In this document: positions 25,390 to 33,549 of the stretch, piece by piece
Position numbering within the stretch: position 1 is the stretch's first letter
Layout: each line of letters opens with the position of its first letter
Assembly (NCBI GenBank): GCA_019234815.1
Contig: JAFALA010000067.1
Span: 1-33,549 of the forward strand
From: Burkholderiaceae bacterium
GTDB taxonomy: Bacteria; Pseudomonadota; Gammaproteobacteria; Burkholderiales; Burkholderiaceae_C
Reading direction: 5' to 3'
DNA: 33,549 nucleotides
Notes under the pieces: generated by a model
What the model saw: the letters and a program-made list of their open reading frames with translations, nothing else
What the model was told of the DNA's origin: nothing
Databases searched by the model: none
Translations under genes and position numbers: made by a program

Positions 25390-28008
25390 ATGAGCAAGTC
25401 ACTGATCATTGCCGAGAAGCCCAGCGTGGCCCAGGACATCGTGCGCGCCCTGACGCCCATCGCGGGCAAGTTCGAGAAGCACGACGAGTATTTCGAGAGC
25501 GAAGGCTATGTGGTGTCGTCCGCCGTGGGCCATCTGGTCGAGATCAAGGCGCCCGAGGAGTTCGACGTCAAGCGCGGCAAGTGGAGCTTTGCCAACCTGC
25601 CCGTGATCCCGCCGCATTTCGACCTGAACCCGATCGACAAGAACAAGGGGCGCCTGAATGCCCTGGTCAAGCTGATCCGCCGCAAGGACGTCACCGGCCT
25701 CGTCAACGCCTGCGACGCGGGGCGTGAAGGGGAGCTGATCTTCCGCCTGATCGTCCAGTACGCCGGCACCGCCAAGGCCGCCATCAACAAGCCGGTGCAG
25801 CGCCTGTGGCTGCAGTCCATGACGCCGCAAGCCATACGCGACGGCTTCGAGGCCCTGCGCAGCGACGCGCAGATGCTGCCCCTGGCCGACGCCGCGCGCT
25901 GCCGCTCCGAGGCCGACTGGCTGGTGGGCATCAACGGCACGCGCGCGATGACGGCCTTCAATTCGCGCGACGGCGGCTTCTTCCTCACCACCGTGGGCCG
26001 CGTGCAGACGCCCACGCTGTCCATCGTCGTGGAGCGCGAGGAAAAGATCCGCAAGCACGTGGCGCGCGACTACTGGGAAGTGCGCGGCAGTTTTGACGCC
26101 CAGGCCGGCCAGTACGAAGGCAAATGGTTCGACCCGGGCTGGAAGAAGGACGAATCCGACCCCGAGCGCCGTGCCGACCGCATCTGGAGCCAGGCCGAGG
26201 CCGACGCGATCTCGGCCGCCGTCAAGGGCCAGCCGGCCACGGTCAGCGAGGAGTCCAAGCCCAGCACGCAGAGCAGCCCTGGCCTCTACGACCTGACCAC
26301 GCTGCAGCGCGAGGCCAATTCGCGCTTCGGCTTCTCGGCCAAGACCACGCTGGCGCTGGCCCAGGCCCTGTACGAAAAGCACAAGGTGCTGACCTATCCG
26401 CGTACCGATTCGCGCTACCTGCCCGAGGACTACGTGAGCGTGGCAAAACAGACGGCTGAGATGATCGCCAGCGAGGACCTGCCCGGGCCCTTGATGGCAT
26501 TGGCCCAACACGCGCGCAAAGCACTGAATGAGGGCTACATCAAGCCGACCAAGCGCGTCTTCGACAACAGCAAGGTCTCGGACCACTTCGCCATCATCCC
26601 CACATTGCAGGCGCCGCGCAGCCTGACCGAGGCCGAGGCAAAGCTCTACGACCTGGTGGTCAAGCGCTTCCTGGCGGTGTTTTTTCCGGCGGCCGAATTC
26701 CAGGTCACGACCCGCATCTCGACCGTCAGGGCGCAGGGAAAGGAATTCAAGTTCCAGACCAACGGCAAGGTGCTGATCAAGCCGGGCTGGCTGGCCATCT
26801 ACGGCAAGGAGTCGCAGACCGACGATGCCGCCGACGGCACCGGCGCCAACCTGGTGCCGGTGGCCCAGGGCGAGCTGGTGCGCACCGAAGGCGTCGACGT
26901 GAAGGCGCTGCAGACCAAGCCGCCGGCACGCTACACCGAAGCGACGCTGCTGTCCGCCATGGAAGGCGCGGGCAAGCTGGTCGAGGACGACGAACTGCGC
27001 GAGGCCATGGCCGAGAAGGGCCTGGGCACGCCGGCCACGCGCGCCGCGACCATCGAAGGCCTGATCACCGAAAAATACATGCTGCGCGAGGGCCGCGAGC
27101 TGATTCCCACGGCCAAGGCCTTCCAGCTGATGACGCTCCTGCGCGGCCTGGGCGTGGAAGACCTGACCAAGCCCGAGCTGACCGGCAACTGGGAGTACCA
27201 GCTGGCCGAGATGGAAAAGGGCCGCCTGAACCGCGACGCCTTCATGGCCGAGATCGCCGCGATGACCGAGCGCGTGGTGCAGAAGGCCAAGGAATACGAC
27301 CGCGACACCATCCCCGGCGACTACGCCACGCTCAAGACGCCTTGCCCCAAGTGCGGCGGCGTGGTGAAGGAGAACTACCGGCGCTTCACCTGTGCCGGTG
27401 CCGACGGGAGCAGCGAAGGCTGCGGCTTCTCGATCGGCAAGATTCCTGGCGGACGCAGCTTCGAGCTGGCCGAGGTCGAGCAGTTCCTGCGCGACAAGAA
27501 GATCGGCCCGCTGGAGGGCTTCCGCTCCAAGGCCGGCTGGCCCTTCACCGCCGAGCTGGCGCTGGTCTACGACGAGGAACTGGCCAACTGGAAGCTCGAG
27601 TTCGATTTCGGCGAAGACGCCAAGAAGGCCGAAGAAGACGGCGAGCCCGTGGACTTCAGCGCCCAGGAATCGCTGGGCCATTGCCCCAAGTGCGGCGGGC
27701 AGGTGTACGAGCATGGCGGCAACTACGTGTGCCAGCACGCCGTGGGGGCCAAGGCGGCCTGCGATTTCAAGAGCGGCAAGATCATCCTGCAGCAGCCCGT
27801 CGAGCTGGGTCAGATGCGCAAGCTGCTGGCCAGCGGCAAGACCGACCTGCTGGAGAACTTCGTCTCCAATAAAACCCGCAGGAAATTCAAGGCTTTTCTG
27901 AGCTTCGACAAAAAGGAAGGCAAGGTCGTGTTCGAGTTTGAACCGCGAGCCGCCAAACCTGCGGCGAAAGGGGCTGGTGCCCGGAAAACTGCGGCAAAAA
28001 AGGCCTGA
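25390..28008 (+). CDS. topB: DNA topoisomerase III
   Basis: An 872-residue type IA topoisomerase. The Toprim domain starts MSKSLIIAEKPSVAQDI with catalytic Glu9, and CDAGREGELIF carries the metal site in the DAGREGE form seen in Bacillus TopB and plasmid TraE-type enzymes rather than the DPDREGQ of E. coli TopB. The active-site tyrosine is Tyr336 in TYPRTDSRYLPED. Two four-cysteine zinc-finger-like repeats (CPKCGG...C...C) lie at about residues 650-690 and 765-795, followed by a basic tail KTAAKKA. It separates linked daughter DNA and recombination intermediates. AAGGAAAC just before the ATG at 25390 fixes the start; an upstream ATG at 25372 is less well placed. Confidence 0.95.
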   Translation: MSKSLIIAEKPSVAQDIVRALTPIAGKFEKHDEYFESEGYVVSSAVGHLVEIKAPEEFDVKRGKWSFANLPVIPPHFDLNPIDKNKGRLNALVKLIRRKDVTGLVNACDAGREGELIFRLIVQYAGTAKAAINKPVQRLWLQSMTPQAIRDGFEALRSDAQMLPLADAARCRSEADWLVGINGTRAMTAFNSRDGGFFLTTVGRVQTPTLSIVVEREEKIRKHVARDYWEVRGSFDAQAGQYEGKWFDPGWKKDESDPERRADRIWSQAEADAISAAVKGQPATVSEESKPSTQSSPGLYDLTTLQREANSRFGFSAKTTLALAQALYEKHKVLTYPRTDSRYLPEDYVSVAKQTAEMIASEDLPGPLMALAQHARKALNEGYIKPTKRVFDNSKVSDHFAIIPTLQAPRSLTEAEAKLYDLVVKRFLAVFFPAAEFQVTTRISTVRAQGKEFKFQTNGKVLIKPGWLAIYGKESQTDDAADGTGANLVPVAQGELVRTEGVDVKALQTKPPARYTEATLLSAMEGAGKLVEDDELREAMAEKGLGTPATRAATIEGLITEKYMLREGRELIPTAKAFQLMTLLRGLGVEDLTKPELTGNWEYQLAEMEKGRLNRDAFMAEIAAMTERVVQKAKEYDRDTIPGDYATLKTPCPKCGGVVKENYRRFTCAGADGSSEGCGFSIGKIPGGRSFELAEVEQFLRDKKIGPLEGFRSKAGWPFTAELALVYDEELANWKLEFDFGEDAKKAEEDGEPVDFSAQESLGHCPKCGGQVYEHGGNYVCQHAVGAKAACDFKSGKIILQQPVELGQMRKLLASGKTDLLENFVSNKTRRKFKAFLSFDKKEGKVVFEFEPRAAKPAAKGAGARKTAAKKA

Positions 28009-28021
28009 TTCTTATCTTGAA

Positions 28022-28049
28022 GCGCCCCGCCGTAGTTTGGCGGCGGCGC
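28022..28049 (+). other. GC-rich hairpin after topB, no T-run
   Basis: A 10-base-pair stem, GCGCCCCGCC at 28022-28031 against GGCGGCGGCGC at 28039-28049 with one bulged base, closes a 7-base loop 13 bases after the topB stop. There is no T-run, so it is not a typical terminator; it may stabilise the topB message end or act with Rho. Confidence 0.45.
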
Positions 28050-28199
28050 CGAGATATGCGGTCAATCAGATTGGCAATCGTTGCGCGCGCGACGCTCGTC
28101 AATAGGTAATGTTTTATTGCAACAGATGCACTCGCTTGAATTTGTGGTCTAAAATGAATGACGAGCCGATTGAACAAATTGAGTTGAATCGAACACAGC

Positions 28200-28255
28200 T
28201 CGGCCAATCATCAGGCAGGACCGGTTGGCCGATATGTAGGGCAGTCCTGCCGATA
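28200..28255 (+). promoter_or_regulatory. Interlocked inverted repeats before the H-NS-family gene
   Basis: Two exact inverted repeats cross each other: TCGGCCAA (28200-28207) with TTGGCCGA (28225-28232), and GGCAGGAC (28214-28221) with GTCCTGCC (28244-28251). The order A-B-A'-B' is that of an H-type pseudoknot if transcribed. GCCGATA also occurs twice exactly 21 bases apart (28228 and 28249), two DNA turns. An operator pair or a leader-RNA switch are both possible. The element ends about 24 bases before the ATG. Confidence 0.45.
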
Positions 28256-28279
28256 ATTAATTAAATTGGGAATTCATCG

Positions 28280-28576
28280 ATGAGCACTCTTCAGGATCTC
28301 CTGGCGCAACGCGCCGCGCTGGAAAAGCAGATTTTCGAAACGCAAAATCGCGAACGTACCGAGGCCATCAACAAGATCCAGACGCTGATGTCCGAATACG
28401 GTCTGACCGTTGCCGACCTGGAGTCGCGCAAGCCCAAGGCGGCCAAGACCGCCAAGGTGGCCGCCAAGTATGTCAACAAGGCCACCGGCGAATCGTGGAC
28501 CGGCCGCGGCCTGCAGCCCAAGTGGCTGAAGGCGGCGCTGGGCGCCGGCGCCAAGCTCGAGGACTTCGCGGTCTGA
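28280..28576 (+). CDS. H-NS family nucleoid protein
   Basis: A 98-residue protein with an N-terminal coiled coil for oligomerisation (LQDLLAQRAALEKQIFETQ and RTEAINKIQTLMSEYG), a lysine/alanine linker (SRKPKAAKTAKVAAKY), and the H-NS DNA-binding core YVNKATGESWTGRGLQPKWLK. The minor-groove loop reads GRGLQP; the usual betaproteobacterial form is GRGRxP or GRGLxP. Such proteins silence AT-rich, often foreign, DNA. The gene has an AT-rich leader (AATTAATTAAATTGGG) and its own terminator, so it is a single-gene unit. It could act on the AT-richer islet at 13.6-15.0 kb; that is inference. Confidence 0.92.
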   Translation: MSTLQDLLAQRAALEKQIFETQNRERTEAINKIQTLMSEYGLTVADLESRKPKAAKTAKVAAKYVNKATGESWTGRGLQPKWLKAALGAGAKLEDFAV

Positions 28577-28683
28577 GGCCGGCGCACGGCCCGAGTCGCT
28601 CAATATGTTGGCGCTGGCGTGGATTTATACCGGATTTGTTGGATAAATCTTTCGATCGCGCCGCCTGAAATGTGAGCAAGAGA

Positions 28684-28714
28684 AATGCCTCCCGTTGCGG
28701 AGGCATTCTTTTTT
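28684..28714 (+). terminator. Rho-independent terminator after the H-NS-family gene
   Basis: A perfect 9-base-pair stem, AATGCCTCC (28684-28692) and GGAGGCATT (28699-28707), a 6-base loop, then CTTTTTTC. It follows the stop codon by about 108 bases, so the message has a long 3' tail with no other gene visible in it. Confidence 0.92.
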
Positions 28715-28734
28715 CGTGATGCAATTTGATGACG

Positions 28735-28765
28735 GGCTGAATCTATCATTGATACGATTTCAGCC
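28735..28765 (+). promoter_or_regulatory. Imperfect 31-base dyad with possible extended -10 before the M16 peptidase gene
   Basis: GGCTGAA (28735-28741) and TTCAGCC (28759-28765) flank TATCA-T-TGATA (28744-28754), all centred near 28749. TGATACGAT at 28750-28758 resembles an extended -10 and sits inside the dyad, as an operator would. TTGATG at 28726-28731 is a loose -35 with long spacing. No other promoter candidate is seen in the 110 bases between the terminator and the gene. Confidence 0.4.
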
Positions 28766-28824
28766 GCTGGCGGCATCATGTGAATTGCCCTTGTCGGTCC
28801 CGCATGCTGAATGGGAGTCCACCC

Positions 28825-31686
28825 ATGTCCTTCAAGTTATGGCCCAGTTTTGCCGCGGCTGCGGCCGTGTGCCTTGCACTGCTGCATTCCAAACCGGCCC
28901 AGGCCGCAGATATGCAGTCGCCGGCTGGTACCCGCGCCGTGGTATCGGACAGCGGCCATTTGAGCATCCGGCACGAGAAATTCCGGCTGGCCAATGGATT
29001 CGAGGTGATTCTGGTCGAAGACCACCGCCTGCCGCTGGTGGCATTCAATTTGTGGGTGCACGCCGGTCCCCGCAATGAATCGACGGGGCAGACCGGGTTT
29101 GCGCACCTGTTCGAACACCTGATGTTTGCCGGTTCGCGCCATATTCCGCGCGGCCAGGCCGATCAGCTCGTGGAGGCCGCCGGCGGCACCGACTCCAACG
29201 GCAGCACCGATTTCGACCGCACCAACTACTTTTTCACCCTGCCGTCGAATCAGCTCGAGCTGGGCCTGTGGATCAAGTCCGACATGCTGGGCTACATGAT
29301 CGACGAGGTCGATGCCGTCGCCCTGGCCAACCAGCAGGACGTGGTGCGCAACGAGCGCCGCCAGTCCATCGAAAACCGGCCCTACGGCGTGGTCGACGAG
29401 GCGGCCTACCAGGCGCTGTTCCCCGAGGGCCATCCGTATCGGGCCATGGTGATGGGCTCGCACGCCGACATCCAGTCCATCCGGCTGGCCGATGTGAAGG
29501 CCTTCGCGCGCACCTATTACCGGCCCAACAACGCCACCCTGGTGCTGGCGGGCGATTTCGATCCGCGCGAAGCCAGGCGCCTGGTGGAGAAGTATTTCGG
29601 CACGCTCAAGGCCGGTCCCGCCGTGCCGCCCGTGGCGGTGCCGACGCCCGTCATCACGGCCGAGCGGCGCCTGTCGATGAGCGACCAGGTCGAGCTGCCG
29701 CGCCTGGACATGCTGTGGCTCACGTCGCCGCTGTTCCAGCCGGGCGACGCGGACCTGGACGTGGCGGCGGTCGTCCTCGGCGGCGGCAAGGCGAGCCGCC
29801 TGTACAAGAAATTGGTGGTCGAGCGCCAGTCGGCGCAGTCGATCAACGTGGAACAGGCTTCGCAGTCCCTGAGTTCGGTGTTCTGGCTGCAGGTGCTGGC
29901 ACGCAAGAGCGCCTCGCTCGCCGCGATCGAAGCCGACGTCGACGCCGAGCTGGCCGACCTGGCGACCCGCGGGCCGACCGAGGCCGAGCTGCAACGGGCG
30001 CGTGCCGAGATCGAAACGCAGATGGTGGCCCGCCTGGAAAAGGTCGGCACCCTGGCCGATACCGTCAACTACTACAACCAGCAGGCCGGCGACCCCGACT
30101 ACGCCGACAAGGACCTGGCGCGCTACCGCGCCGTCACCGTCGAGAGCGTGCGGGCAGCCGTCGCGACGCAGCTGCGCAAGCAGGCCCGCGTGCTGGTGCA
30201 GACCCAGCCGGGCGACAAGGTGCTTGCGCCCGACGTGCCGACGCCGCCTGCGCCCAAGGCGGCGGGCCTGCGCGACAGGGCGTCGCTGAACGCGCCCGAG
30301 AACTGGCGCCAGCATCAGCCCAAGGCCACGGCGGCGCATGCCTTGAGCCTGCCGCAGGCACAGCGCTTTGCCCTGGCCAACGGCTTGACGGTGCTGCATG
30401 TCGAGCAGCCTGGCCTGCCCATGGTCAGCGCCGTGCTGGTGCTGCGCGCGGGGCAGTCGGCCAACCCCCTGCCGCAACCGGGGCTGGCCAGCTTCACCGC
30501 CGCCATGCTGCCGGAGGGCAGCAGCCACCGCGGCGGCCAGGCCATTGCCGACGAGATGGCGAGCCTGGGCGCCAGCTTCAACACGGGGTCGGGCCATGAC
30601 GACGCTCGGCTGCAGCTCAGCAGCCTGAAGTCGGCCTTCCCGCAGGCGCTGGCGGTGCTGGCCGACGTGGCGATGAACCCAGCCTTCAATGAGCGCGACG
30701 TGGCGCGCCTGCGCCAGCAGCGCCTGGGGGCCTTGGCGCAGCAGCGCGACCAGGCCGTTGCCGTGGCGTCGGTGTGGGCCAACCAGCTGGTCTACGGCGA
30801 CGCCAGCCCGCTGGGTTTCAGCAGCCTGGGCCCCGAGGCCGCCATCGAGGCGACGACGGCCGAGCAGCTGCGCGGCTTCTGGCGGACGCATTACCGGCCC
30901 GACCAGGCGGCGCTGGTGGTGGCCGGCGACATCGGCGGCGCCGAGCTGCGCGCATTGAGCGAGCACCTGTTCGGCGGCTGGGCCCGGCCGCAGGACGACA
31001 TGCCGATGCCGGCCGCGGCGCCCCTCCAAGGCAGCCCCGCGCGCCTGGTCTTCGTCGACAAGCCCGGCGCGGCGCAAACCGCCTTGGCGGTCGTGCAGGC
31101 CGGCCCGCGTGCGGACGCGCCGGACGCGGCGTCGGTGCGGGTCATGAATGCGGCGCTGGGCGGCCTGTTCACCTCGCGCATCAACCACGAGCTGCGCGAG
31201 GTCAAGGGCTATACCTACGGCATCTACTCCAGCTACGCGATGGAGCGCGACAGCGGCATGTTCTCGGTGCGCGGCGAGGTCCGCAGCGACGTGACCGGCC
31301 CGGCGCTGGCCGACCTGTTCAAGCAGATCCAGTCCATGCGCGCCAAGCCCCTGCCGCGCCTCGAGCTGGAGAAGGCGCGCAACGCCGAACTGCTGGCCCT
31401 GCCCGGCTTGTACGACACGAACAGCGTGCTGGCCAACAGCTACGCCGCTCGTTGGGCCCTGGGCCTGCCGGACGACAGCATCGCCAAGCTGCCGGCCCAG
31501 ATCGGGGCCGTCACGGTCCAGAGCGCTTACCAGGCCGTGCGCGAGCACCTGGACCCGGATCGTCTGATCGTTGTGGCGGTCGGCGACGCCGCCCAGGCCT
31601 TGCCGCAGCTGAAGGCCTGGGGCCGCCAGCCCCTGGTGCTGGGCGACGTGGCGGGGCATGTGCAGCCGGCCGCAAAGTCGCCCTGA
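28825..31686 (+). CDS. M16 family zinc metallopeptidase, two-domain, exported
   Basis: A 953-residue protein with a Sec signal peptide (cut after AQA, residue 27). The first half carries the inverted zinc motif HLFEH at residues 94-98 (His94, Glu97, His98) and the downstream glutamate region RNERRQSIENRPYG, so it is active. The second half, from about residue 512, repeats the fold (FALANGLTVLHVEQPGLPMV) but has no HxxEH, as in the regulatory half of such enzymes. In many proteobacteria the halves are two adjacent genes; here they are one chain. It probably degrades peptides in the periplasm. The ATG at 28825 has GGGAG upstream; ATG at 28804 is the alternative. Confidence 0.92.
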   Translation: MSFKLWPSFAAAAAVCLALLHSKPAQAADMQSPAGTRAVVSDSGHLSIRHEKFRLANGFEVILVEDHRLPLVAFNLWVHAGPRNESTGQTGFAHLFEHLMFAGSRHIPRGQADQLVEAAGGTDSNGSTDFDRTNYFFTLPSNQLELGLWIKSDMLGYMIDEVDAVALANQQDVVRNERRQSIENRPYGVVDEAAYQALFPEGHPYRAMVMGSHADIQSIRLADVKAFARTYYRPNNATLVLAGDFDPREARRLVEKYFGTLKAGPAVPPVAVPTPVITAERRLSMSDQVELPRLDMLWLTSPLFQPGDADLDVAAVVLGGGKASRLYKKLVVERQSAQSINVEQASQSLSSVFWLQVLARKSASLAAIEADVDAELADLATRGPTEAELQRARAEIETQMVARLEKVGTLADTVNYYNQQAGDPDYADKDLARYRAVTVESVRAAVATQLRKQARVLVQTQPGDKVLAPDVPTPPAPKAAGLRDRASLNAPENWRQHQPKATAAHALSLPQAQRFALANGLTVLHVEQPGLPMVSAVLVLRAGQSANPLPQPGLASFTAAMLPEGSSHRGGQAIADEMASLGASFNTGSGHDDARLQLSSLKSAFPQALAVLADVAMNPAFNERDVARLRQQRLGALAQQRDQAVAVASVWANQLVYGDASPLGFSSLGPEAAIEATTAEQLRGFWRTHYRPDQAALVVAGDIGGAELRALSEHLFGGWARPQDDMPMPAAAPLQGSPARLVFVDKPGAAQTALAVVQAGPRADAPDAASVRVMNAALGGLFTSRINHELREVKGYTYGIYSSYAMERDSGMFSVRGEVRSDVTGPALADLFKQIQSMRAKPLPRLELEKARNAELLALPGLYDTNSVLANSYAARWALGLPDDSIAKLPAQIGAVTVQSAYQAVREHLDPDRLIVVAVGDAAQALPQLKAWGRQPLVLGDVAGHVQPAAKSP

Positions 31687-31731
31687 GTCTGTGCGCGTGT
31701 GATCCATGCTGCCATGCGTCAAAATGGCGGC

Positions 31732-33054
31732 ATGAACGCGCCTACCACTGCTTCCGATCTGCAAGCTCGACCTGAACCCGTCACGGACCTGAAGGCCTAT
31801 ATGCACGGCCTGGGCGTGGCGGCCTGCGCCGCGGCCACCGCGATGGCCGCGGCCTCCACCGCCGCCAAGAACCAGGCCCTGCTGGCCCTGGCCCGGCGCC
31901 TGCGCGAGGCCAGTCCGGCGCTGCAGGCCGCCAACCGGCTCGACCTGGACGCGGCCCGGGCGGCAGGCCTGGAGGCGCCCATGGTCGACCGCCTCAAGCT
32001 CAACGACAAGATCATCGCCACGGTGGCCGAGGGATGCGAGCAACTGGCCGCCATGCCTGACCCGGTGGGCGAGATCACCCAGGTCAAGCGCCGGCCCAGC
32101 GGCATCAGCGTCGGGCAGATGCGCGTGCCCCTGGGCGTGTTTGGCATGATTTTTGAGAGCCGGCCCAATGTGACGATCGAGGCCGCCTCGCTGGCCATCA
32201 AGAGCGGCAATGCCTGCATCCTGCGCGGCGGCTCGGAGGCCATCCATTCCAATCTGGCGCTGGCCGGCATCGTCGCCGCGGCCTTGCAGGAGGCGGGCCT
32301 GCCGGCTGCCGCGGTGCAATTGCTGCGCACCGTCGACCGCGCCGCCGTCGGCCTGCTCATCACCATGCCGGAGTTCGTCGACGTGATCATTCCGCGCGGC
32401 GGCAAGGGCCTGATCGAGCGCATCAGCCGCGAGGCGCGCGTGCCCGTGATCAAGCACCTGGACGGCAATTGCCACAGCTATGTCGACGCCGAGGTCGACC
32501 TGGAACTGGCCCTGCGCGTGGTCGACAACGCCAAGACGCAGAAATACAGCCCCTGCAATGCGACCGAATCGCTGCTCGTGCATGCGGCACAAGGTGCGGC
32601 TTTCCTGCCCCGCATCGGTGCGTTGTTCGCGGCCAAGGGCGTCGAGATGCGCGGCTGCCCGCGCTCGCTGGCGCTGCTGGGGCCCTTGCCGGGCGCCAGG
32701 CTCGTCGCTGCACGGGAGTCCGACTGGAGCGAGGAGTACCTGGCGCCCGTCATCAGCATCAAGCTGGTCGACAGCCTGGACGAGGCGATCGCCCACATCA
32801 ACCGCTACGGCTCGCACCACACTGACGCCATCCTCACGACCAACCATGTGAACGCGATGCGCTTCCTGCGCGAGGTCGATTCCAGCAGCGTGATGGTCAA
32901 CGCCAGTACGCGCTTCGCCGACGGCTTCGAGTATGGGTTGGGCGCCGAGATCGGCATCTCGACCGACAAGTTTCACGCACGCGGACCCGTCGGTCTGGAG
33001 GGCCTGACCTCGCTGAAGTGGATCGTGCTGGGCCAGGGGGAGCTGCGCCAATGA
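31732..33054 (+). CDS. proA: Glutamate-5-semialdehyde dehydrogenase (gamma-glutamyl phosphate reductase)
   Basis: A 440-residue enzyme of the second step of proline synthesis: it reduces glutamyl-5-phosphate to the semialdehyde with [22 protein letters not shown] is the family signature, [13 protein letters not shown] the nucleotide region, and [14 protein letters not shown] holds catalytic Cys275. [16 protein letters not shown] is the conserved end. ATGs at 31714 and 31732 and a GTG at 31699 are possible starts; 31732 matches the usual short N-terminus, and none has a good ribosome site. The last bases overlap queC as ATGA. The proB kinase is not in the window. Confidence 0.95.
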   Translation: MNAPTTASDLQARPEPVTDLKAYMHGLGVAACAAATAMAAASTAAKNQALLALARRLREASPALQAANRLDLDAARAAGLEAPMVDRLKLNDKIIATVAEGCEQLAAMPDPVGEITQVKRRPSGISVGQMRVPLGVFGMIFESRPNVTIEAASLAIKSGNACILRGGSEAIHSNLALAGIVAAALQEAGLPAAAVQLLRTVDRAAVGLLITMPEFVDVIIPRGGKGLIERISREARVPVIKHLDGNCHSYVDAEVDLELALRVVDNAKTQKYSPCNATESLLVHAAQGAAFLPRIGALFAAKGVEMRGCPRSLALLGPLPGARLVAARESDWSEEYLAPVISIKLVDSLDEAIAHINRYGSHHTDAILTTNHVNAMRFLREVDSSSVMVNASTRFADGFEYGLGAEIGISTDKFHARGPVGLEGLTSLKWIVLGQGELRQ

Positions 33055-33549
33055 GTGCGAACGCCAGCCGCAAGGCGCTCGTGCTGTTTTCCGGCGGGCA
33101 GGATTCGACCGCCTGCCTGGCCTGGGCGCTGGACCGCTATGCCGCGGTCGAGACGCTGGGCTTCGATTACGGCCAGCGCCACCGCATCGAGCTCGACTGC
33201 CGCGTGAATGTGCGGCGCGAACTGGTGGGCCGATTTCCCCACTGGGGTGCCAAGCTGGGCGAGGATCATCTGCTGGACCTGTCCTTGCTCGGCCAGATTT
33301 CCGACACCGCGCTGACCGAGGCGCGTGCCATCGAGATGCAGGCCAACGGCCTGCCCAACACCTTCGTGCCGGGCCGCAACCTGCTGTTCCTGACCTTTGC
33401 GGGCACGCTGGCCTACCGGCGTGGCGCCTCGGTGCTGGTCGGCGGCATGTGCGAAACCGACTACTCCGGCTACCCCGACTGCCGCGACAACACGCTCAAG
33501 GCCTTGCAGGTGGCCCTGAGCCTGGGGCTGGATGCGCCAATGACGGTGG
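33051..33549 (+). CDS. queC: 7-cyano-7-deazaguanine synthase (3' end beyond window)
   Basis: The first 166 residues are visible. The ATP-pyrophosphatase loop [24 protein letters not shown], and [16 protein letters not shown] identify QueC, which converts 7-carboxy-7-deazaguanine to preQ0 for queuosine in tRNA. The zinc-binding cysteines near the C-terminus lie past the edge. Its ATG overlaps the proA stop codon (ATGA), suggesting translational coupling with a gene of unrelated pathway. No other queuosine genes are in view. Confidence 0.95.
   Translation, partial: MSANASRKALVLFSGGQDSTACLAWALDRYAAVETLGFDYGQRHRIELDCRVNVRRELVGRFPHWGAKLGEDHLLDLSLLGQISDTALTEARAIEMQANGLPNTFVPGRNLLFLTFAGTLAYRRGASVLVGGMCETDYSGYPDCRDNTLKALQVALSLGLDAPMTV

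Noticed and set aside
25390..28008. The DAGREGE form in TopB, in place of DPDREGQ of E. coli, as a lost catalytic aspartate.
   Set aside because: The same form is normal in the Bacillus and plasmid TraE type of topoisomerase III, so it is not damage.
28837..33051. A minus-strand open frame of 1404 codons opposite the M16 peptidase and proA.
   Set aside because: It is the mirror of two clear genes in GC-rich DNA, where stop codons are rare in the antisense frame. Its product is low-complexity in His, Gln, Arg and Gly with no domain.

Overview
This is a GC-rich, gene-dense chromosomal stretch that reads as a betaproteobacterium of the order Burkholderiales, probably near the Comamonadaceae. 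The grounds are a BirA without a DNA-binding domain, a SET-birA-membrane protein run, a glnE/yhdP/nitrilase neighbourhood, a tkt-gap pair, an H-NS-family protein with a lysine/alanine linker, and QueC and ProA of the beta type. The species cannot be fixed from the sequence alone. No rRNA, tRNA, CRISPR array, insertion sequence or phage gene was seen. I count 25 protein genes, the first and last cut by the window edges. No gap between genes exceeds 300 bases.

Layout. 1-5.5 kb: an ArnT-like glycosyltransferase (partial, minus), a ferritin-like diiron protein (plus), then a minus-strand run glnE > rhombosortase > glutathione S-transferase. 5.5-10.6 kb: divergent from glnE, yhdP (AsmA-like envelope lipid-transport protein) followed by a Nit-type amidohydrolase. 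10.7-13.6 kb: a small lipoprotein, a UbiH-type flavin monooxygenase (minus) and a Kv-beta-like aldo/keto reductase (plus). 13.6-15.0 kb: a visibly AT-richer islet with two unrecognised exported proteins. 15.0-17.0 kb: a MurU-like nucleotidyltransferase, a second GST-like protein and a hemerythrin-like protein. 17.2-20.3 kb: transketolase and GAPDH with a clear terminator. 20.3-23.1 kb: SlyD, then a secreted subtilisin-family protease. 23.1-25.3 kb: a minus-strand run SET methyltransferase > BirA > bitopic membrane protein. 25.4-28.0 kb: topoisomerase III. 28.3-33.5 kb: an H-NS-family protein, a double-domain M16 peptidase, proA, and the start of queC.

The most interesting biology is a matched pair about 18 kb apart: a rhombosortase (rhomboid-family intramembrane protease) and a subtilase ending in a Ser-rich linker, Gly-Gly-Gly, a hydrophobic segment and a basic tail. 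That is the GlyGly-CTERM signal rhombosortases process. Both enzyme and probable substrate are therefore present, which suggests a secreted protease that is anchored and then clipped or modified on its way to the surface. This is a known type of system, but the pairing here is specific and testable. Other points of note are a 37-base strictly alternating purine/pyrimidine tract between the SET gene and topB, interlocked inverted repeats before the H-NS gene, and dyad elements before several genes.
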